Positions 5,386 to 8,220 of a stretch of DNA of 8,220 nucleotides are shown one piece after another. The first letter of the stretch is position 1; each line of letters begins with the position of its first letter. Both the position numbers and the translations under genes were made by a program. This stretch comes from Planctomycetaceae bacterium (lineage in GTDB: Bacteria > Planctomycetota > Phycisphaerae > Phycisphaerales > SM1A02): the NCBI GenBank assembly GCA_947459855.1, contig CANHFL010000035.1, positions 1 through 8,220 of the forward strand. The letters run 5' to 3'. The notes under the pieces were generated by a model. The model was not told the origin of the DNA and searched no databases. It saw only the letters and a list, made by a program, of their open reading frames with translations.

Positions 5386-6327
5386 ATGACGCGCCACCTG
5401 CTGCAGCTGGAGGGCCTGGACGAGCACCAACTGTCGGCGCTGCTTGACCGCGCCGATGCCCTGTTGCCGGTGGCCCGCCGAGAGGCCCCGGCGTCGAAGT
5501 CCCTCTCCGGCCGGCTGGTCGCGCACCTGTTCTTCGAGGACTCCACCCGAACGCGGCTCAGCTTCGAGACCGCAGCGGCCCGCCTGGGTGCCCGGTCGAT
5601 CGTCCTGACCGAGAACGGCTCCAGCACCAGCAAGGGCGAGACCTTCCTGGACACGGCGCTCAACGTGGAGGCACTGGGGGTGGACGCCATCGTGGTCCGC
5701 ACGGGCCTGTCCGGGGGTCCGCAGCTGCTGGCGCGGCACGTGGCCTGCCCGGTGATCAACGCCGGCGACGGTCGTCACGAGCATCCCACCCAGGGCCTCT
5801 TGGATTGCCTCACGATCCGGCGGTCATGTGGCGCGATCAAGGGGGCTACTGTCGCGATCGTTGGCGATATTGCGAACAGCCGGGTGGCCCGTAGCGCGGT
5901 GCACGCCCTGACGACCTTGGGTGCCCACGTGCGCCTGATCGGCCCGCCGACCTTGCTGCCAGCCAGCCTGAAGCAACTGACGCCGCATCCGGATCGTGTG
6001 ACGATATCCCACGATCTTGACTCGAATCTTGGCGATCTACAGGCGATCATGATGCTTCGCGTTCAGCTGGAGCGAGCGGCAGGAGGCGCGATTGGATCAG
6101 ATTATCGGATTCAATTCGGACTCACCCGCGAGCGGGCCAGCCGACTTCCGGCCTCCTGCATCGTGATGCACCCCGGACCGGTCAATCGGGGGGTCGAGGT
6201 CGACGACGATGTGGCCGACGACCGACGCCGGAGCCAGATCCTGAGCCAGGTCACCCACGGCGTGGCGGTGCGAATGGCGGTGCTTGAGCACTGCCTGGAA
6301 GCAGGGCAGGCTCCTCGGGCCGGATAA
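5386..6327 (+). CDS. pyrB: Aspartate carbamoyltransferase, catalytic subunit
   Basis: This 313-residue protein has the normal length for the catalytic chain. The enzyme joins carbamoyl phosphate and aspartate in the first committed step of pyrimidine synthesis in the cytosol. All hallmark residues are present: S-T-R-T-R (53-57) and R105 for carbamoyl phosphate, the S-K-G-E loop with K83 supplied by the neighbouring subunit, H-P-T-Q (133-136), R166, R225 in L-R-V-Q-L-E-R for aspartate, and H-P-G-P-V-N-R-G (262-269). No pyrI regulatory gene or other pyr gene lies beside it. The frame is open upstream to a GTG at 5329. ATG 5386 is preferred because the homologous N-terminus begins there and TACACT lies 7 nt upstream. 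Part of the gene (about 5820-6120) is clearly less GC-rich than its surroundings. Confidence 0.97.
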   Translation: MTRHLLQLEGLDEHQLSALLDRADALLPVARREAPASKSLSGRLVAHLFFEDSTRTRLSFETAAARLGARSIVLTENGSSTSKGETFLDTALNVEALGVDAIVVRTGLSGGPQLLARHVACPVINAGDGRHEHPTQGLLDCLTIRRSCGAIKGATVAIVGDIANSRVARSAVHALTTLGAHVRLIGPPTLLPASLKQLTPHPDRVTISHDLDSNLGDLQAIMMLRVQLERAAGGAIGSDYRIQFGLTRERASRLPASCIVMHPGPVNRGVEVDDDVADDRRRSQILSQVTHGVAVRMAVLEHCLEAGQAPRAG

Positions 6328-6330
6328 GCG

Positions 6331-6391
6331 CGGGTGCAGGTAGGTTGCCTTGTTTGCCGATAGGCGACCCGGGGCGATCCTGCCCCACCCG
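6331..6391 (+). other. Foldable leader between pyrB and the export gene (possible three-way junction)
   Basis: Three nested complementarities fit together in this short intergenic stretch. An outer stem pairs CGGGT (6331-6335) with ACCCG (6387-6391). One inner hairpin pairs GGTTGCC (6343-6349) with GGCGACC (6363-6369), including one G-U pair. A second pairs GGGGC (6371-6375) with GCCCC (6382-6386). It ends just before a GAGG ribosome-binding-like site at 6395-6398. I do not recognise a known riboswitch class. Short stems form easily in GC-rich DNA, so this is only a candidate regulatory leader. Confidence 0.25.
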
Positions 6392-6394
6392 AAC

Positions 6395-6398
6395 GAGG
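6395..6398 (+). promoter_or_regulatory. Possible Shine-Dalgarno (GAGG) of the polysaccharide export gene
   Basis: GAGG lies 11 nt upstream of the ATG at 6410, slightly farther than ideal. It is the only Shine-Dalgarno-like sequence near this start and supports ATG 6410 over the in-frame TTG at 6350. Confidence 0.4.
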
Positions 6399-6409
6399 TA
6401 CTCCCCCCG

Positions 6410-8134
6410 ATGACCCCCGTTTCGACTCCGATGCGTGCGCCCCGCTCCGTGGGACGCCGTCCAAGCCTGTCCCGCCCCGTCACCCTGGTGGCGTCAGCGG
6501 CAGCCGTCCTGCTGGCCGCCGGCTGTGACTACGACAGCTGGATGGACCCAAGCCGCACCGGCTACTTCGAGAACACGCCGACCTCGATCCCGGTGCTCCG
6601 CAAGATCGACGTCATCGAGGTCGAGGAGGACGCCTTCGCCACGGAAGTCGGCCCGCCGCGCCCCGAGGACCTCGTTCCCGGCTCGCCCGAGTACGTCTTC
6701 GCGTCCGGCGACCAGATCGACGTGCAGATCAACGACCTGTTCCAGATCGACAAGATCGAGACGTTCAAGCGGCAGATCGACCAATCGGGCCGCATCGTCA
6801 TCCCGATCGTCGGCACCGTCGCGGCCGCGGGCCTGACGCAGGAAGGGCTGGTCAACGAGATCTCGGCCAAGCTCAAGAGCATCATTCCCGATCCGCGCGT
6901 CTCGATCACCGTGCTCGAGGGCCGGTCGTTCAACTACCAGGTCGACGGCCAGGTCCGGAACCCGGGCGTCTACGCGCTGAACCGCCCGGACTTCGACATC
7001 GGCCAGGCGGTCGCACTCGCCGGCGGCGTGCTGGAGACCGGCAAGCGCATCCGCATCGTGCGCGTGGTCGACGAGGCCCCGGCCGACGCACTGCCCGAGC
7101 CCCGGCTCACCACGCCGGGCACCAAGACGCCTCCCGCGGCGAAGCCCACGGACAAGCCCGGCACGGCCGCTCCCGCGGCGCCGAACCTGGACGACCTGAT
7201 CAAGCAGATCGCGCCTGCGCCGTCGGCCCCGGCCGCGCCGGCACCCGCGCCCGCCGCCGAACCCGCGTCGCAGCCGGTGCCCGCCCCGGCCGAGCAGCCG
7301 GCCCCCGCGCCGGCGTCGCCCGGCGCGATGCGCGGCACCGTCGCCGTGGTCGACCCCGCGCAGCTCGAGTCGCCCAAGGTCGCCGAGCCAGCGGTCGTCG
7401 ACCCCGCCGCCGGAACGCAGGCGCCGCCCGCCGTCGCCCCCGCGACCGAGTCGCGCTATGTCTTCGACGTGCAGAAGCAGGAGTGGGTGCTGGTGGCCCC
7501 CGGCACCGCAGGCCCCGCATCGCCGGTGAAGGATCTCGCGGCTCCCAACTCGCCCGAGGGCGCGATCACCGGCCCCGCCGCGGCGTCGTCCAACGCGCAC
7601 AAGCTCGTCAAGCCGGGTGACTACCGGCTGCCGGGCGGACGCAAGACGCGCGTCATCATCGTCGAGCTCTCCGACCTCAACCGCGGCAACCTGTCGCTGA
7701 ACGTCATCATCCGCCCGGGCGACAAGATCCACGTCGAGGGCGACTTGGGCGTCGTCTACATCGACGGCGAAGTGGCGCGCCCCGGCGTGTTCAACCTGCC
7801 GCCCGTCGGCGACCTGACGCTCAGCCGCCTGGTCACCGCCGCCGGCGGCCTGGGCCAGATCGCCATCCCGCAGCGCGTGGACCTGATCCGCAAGGTGGCG
7901 CCCGACCGCGAGGCCGCGATCCGCGTCAACCTGGCCGCGATCCGCAACCGCGCCGAGCCCGACATCGTCATGCGCGCCGACGACCACGTGATCATCGGCA
8001 CCAACTTCTTCGCCACGCCGCTGGCGGTCATCCGCAACGGCTTCCGCATGACCTACGGCTTCGGCTTCCTGATCGACCGCAACTTCGGCAACGACGTGTT
8101 CGGGCCGCCGCCGGTGAACCAGTTCGGCCAGTGA
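6410..8134 (+). CDS. Polysaccharide export (OPX / Wza-type) lipoprotein with a Pro/Ala-rich insert in its first SLBB domain
   Basis: This 574-residue protein begins with a basic region, a hydrophobic stretch (25-37) and a lipobox L-A-A-G-C with Cys39. A polysaccharide export domain (PF02563 type) spans about residues 95-171 (Y-V-F-A-S-G-D-Q-I-D-V at its start). A first SLBB domain begins at about 173 with V-D-G-Q-V-R-N-P-G-V-Y. At about 223 it is interrupted by some 180 residues rich in Pro and Ala, and it resumes at about 404-443 with R-P-G-D-K-I-H-V. A second SLBB follows (about 447-525), opening V-Y-I-D-G-E-V-A-R-P-G-V-F. The tail resembles planctomycete OPX proteins. Such proteins form the envelope-spanning exit channel for capsule or exopolysaccharide and work with a Wzc-type chain-length kinase, probably encoded downstream. 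The start at 6410 is chosen from the signal peptide and a GAGG upstream. Confidence 0.9.
   Translation: MTPVSTPMRAPRSVGRRPSLSRPVTLVASAAAVLLAAGCDYDSWMDPSRTGYFENTPTSIPVLRKIDVIEVEEDAFATEVGPPRPEDLVPGSPEYVFASGDQIDVQINDLFQIDKIETFKRQIDQSGRIVIPIVGTVAAAGLTQEGLVNEISAKLKSIIPDPRVSITVLEGRSFNYQVDGQVRNPGVYALNRPDFDIGQAVALAGGVLETGKRIRIVRVVDEAPADALPEPRLTTPGTKTPPAAKPTDKPGTAAPAAPNLDDLIKQIAPAPSAPAAPAPAPAAEPASQPVPAPAEQPAPAPASPGAMRGTVAVVDPAQLESPKVAEPAVVDPAAGTQAPPAVAPATESRYVFDVQKQEWVLVAPGTAGPASPVKDLAAPNSPEGAITGPAAASSNAHKLVKPGDYRLPGGRKTRVIIVELSDLNRGNLSLNVIIRPGDKIHVEGDLGVVYIDGEVARPGVFNLPPVGDLTLSRLVTAAGGLGQIAIPQRVDLIRKVAPDREAAIRVNLAAIRNRAEPDIVMRADDHVIIGTNFFATPLAVIRNGFRMTYGFGFLIDRNFGNDVFGPPPVNQFGQ
7076..7615 (+). repeat. 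Low-complexity Pro/Ala-coding region within the export gene
   Basis: This in-frame stretch encodes residues 223-402 of the export protein. The Pro/Ala density is highest around 7205-7330, where P-A and A-P dipeptides recur, interrupted by a folded-looking Y-V-F-D-V-Q-K-Q-E-W-V-L-V segment at residues 350-362. It is irregular and not a clean tandem repeat. Confidence 0.6.
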
Positions 8135-8136
8135 CG

Positions 8137-8176
8137 GCCCGGTGACCGGGCGGCGCGCACCGCGCCCGGACCGGGC
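8137..8176 (+). terminator. Two GC-rich hairpins after the export gene, possible terminator region
   Basis: GCCCGG-TGA-CCGGGC (8137-8151) begins 2 bp after the stop codon. GCCCGG-A-CCGGGC (8164-8176) carries the same arms with a one-base centre. The first can form a 6-bp stem with a 3-nt loop. The second needs at least one pair opened to make a loop. Neither is followed by a T-tract, so neither is a canonical intrinsic terminator. The remaining bases to 8220 show no gene I can support. Confidence 0.35.
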
Positions 8177-8220
8177 CGGCGCGGGACCGTACCGCCCGGC
8201 GCCCCATCGCCCCCGCGCGA

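Noticed and set aside
6331..6391. c-di-GMP riboswitch upstream of the export gene
   Set aside because: The gene context would suit it, but the conserved GEMM sequence blocks are absent; only generic stems are seen.
6350..6409. TTG start at 6350 for the export gene, with TAGGTT at 6341-6346 as its -10
   Set aside because: The spacing of 3 nt does not fit the leaderless pattern. The extension would put extra residues before a normal signal peptide, and ATG 6410 has a GAGG upstream.
6494..7987. Minus-strand open frame opposite the export gene (about 497 codons)
   Set aside because: It is a mirror of the well-supported OPX gene and is Gly/Arg/Asp-rich without motifs.

Overview
This is a GC-rich (roughly 70% by eye), gene-dense bacterial window that most resembles a planctomycete, probably class Phycisphaerae. 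The reasons are the gene mix (a DUF1080 sugar-hydrolase-like secreted protein, a PQQ-type sugar dehydrogenase, a long Pro/Ala-rich polysaccharide export lipoprotein with a C-terminus of planctomycete style) and the strong GC bias at third codon positions. The assignment is by recognition only. Nothing in the window is clearly mobile. I see no tRNA, rRNA, CRISPR array or insertion sequence, and no stretch over 300 bases lacks a gene.

Layout. Positions 2006 to 1 hold a leftward three-gene operon: a secreted DUF1080 protein, an AI-2E/PerM-family membrane protein that overlaps it by 11 bp, and the N-terminus of a THUMP-like SAM-dependent methyltransferase that starts 4 bp later and runs off the window. 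Divergent from it, across only 34 bp, is a rightward cluster: a DUF72 protein, an exported PQQ-dependent (GSDH-type) sugar dehydrogenase and a small lipoprotein. A leftward metallophosphoesterase (5291 to 4674) meets that cluster tail to tail with a 16-bp overlap. It is divergent from pyrB (aspartate carbamoyltransferase, 5386-6327). The last gene (6410-8134) is a polysaccharide export (OPX/Wza-type) lipoprotein, followed by two GC-rich hairpins.

How it fits together. The window is a mosaic of core metabolism (pyrB), sugar oxidation and hydrolysis in the cell envelope (DUF1080 protein and sugar dehydrogenase), and the start of a probable exopolysaccharide export locus. I do not see a single dedicated new system. 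The most striking signal is regulatory. Six of the eight gene starts have a TAnnnT hexamer close upstream: five at 6-7 nt from the ATG and one at 10 nt. None of these six has a recognisable Shine-Dalgarno sequence. That is the layout expected of leaderless or near-leaderless promoters. By contrast, the operon-internal AI-2E gene has a clean GGAG ribosome binding site. Other notable points are an SLBB domain split by an insert of about 180 residues in the export protein, a foldable leader upstream of that gene, a GNQD in place of GNHD in the phosphoesterase, and a lower-GC stretch inside pyrB.
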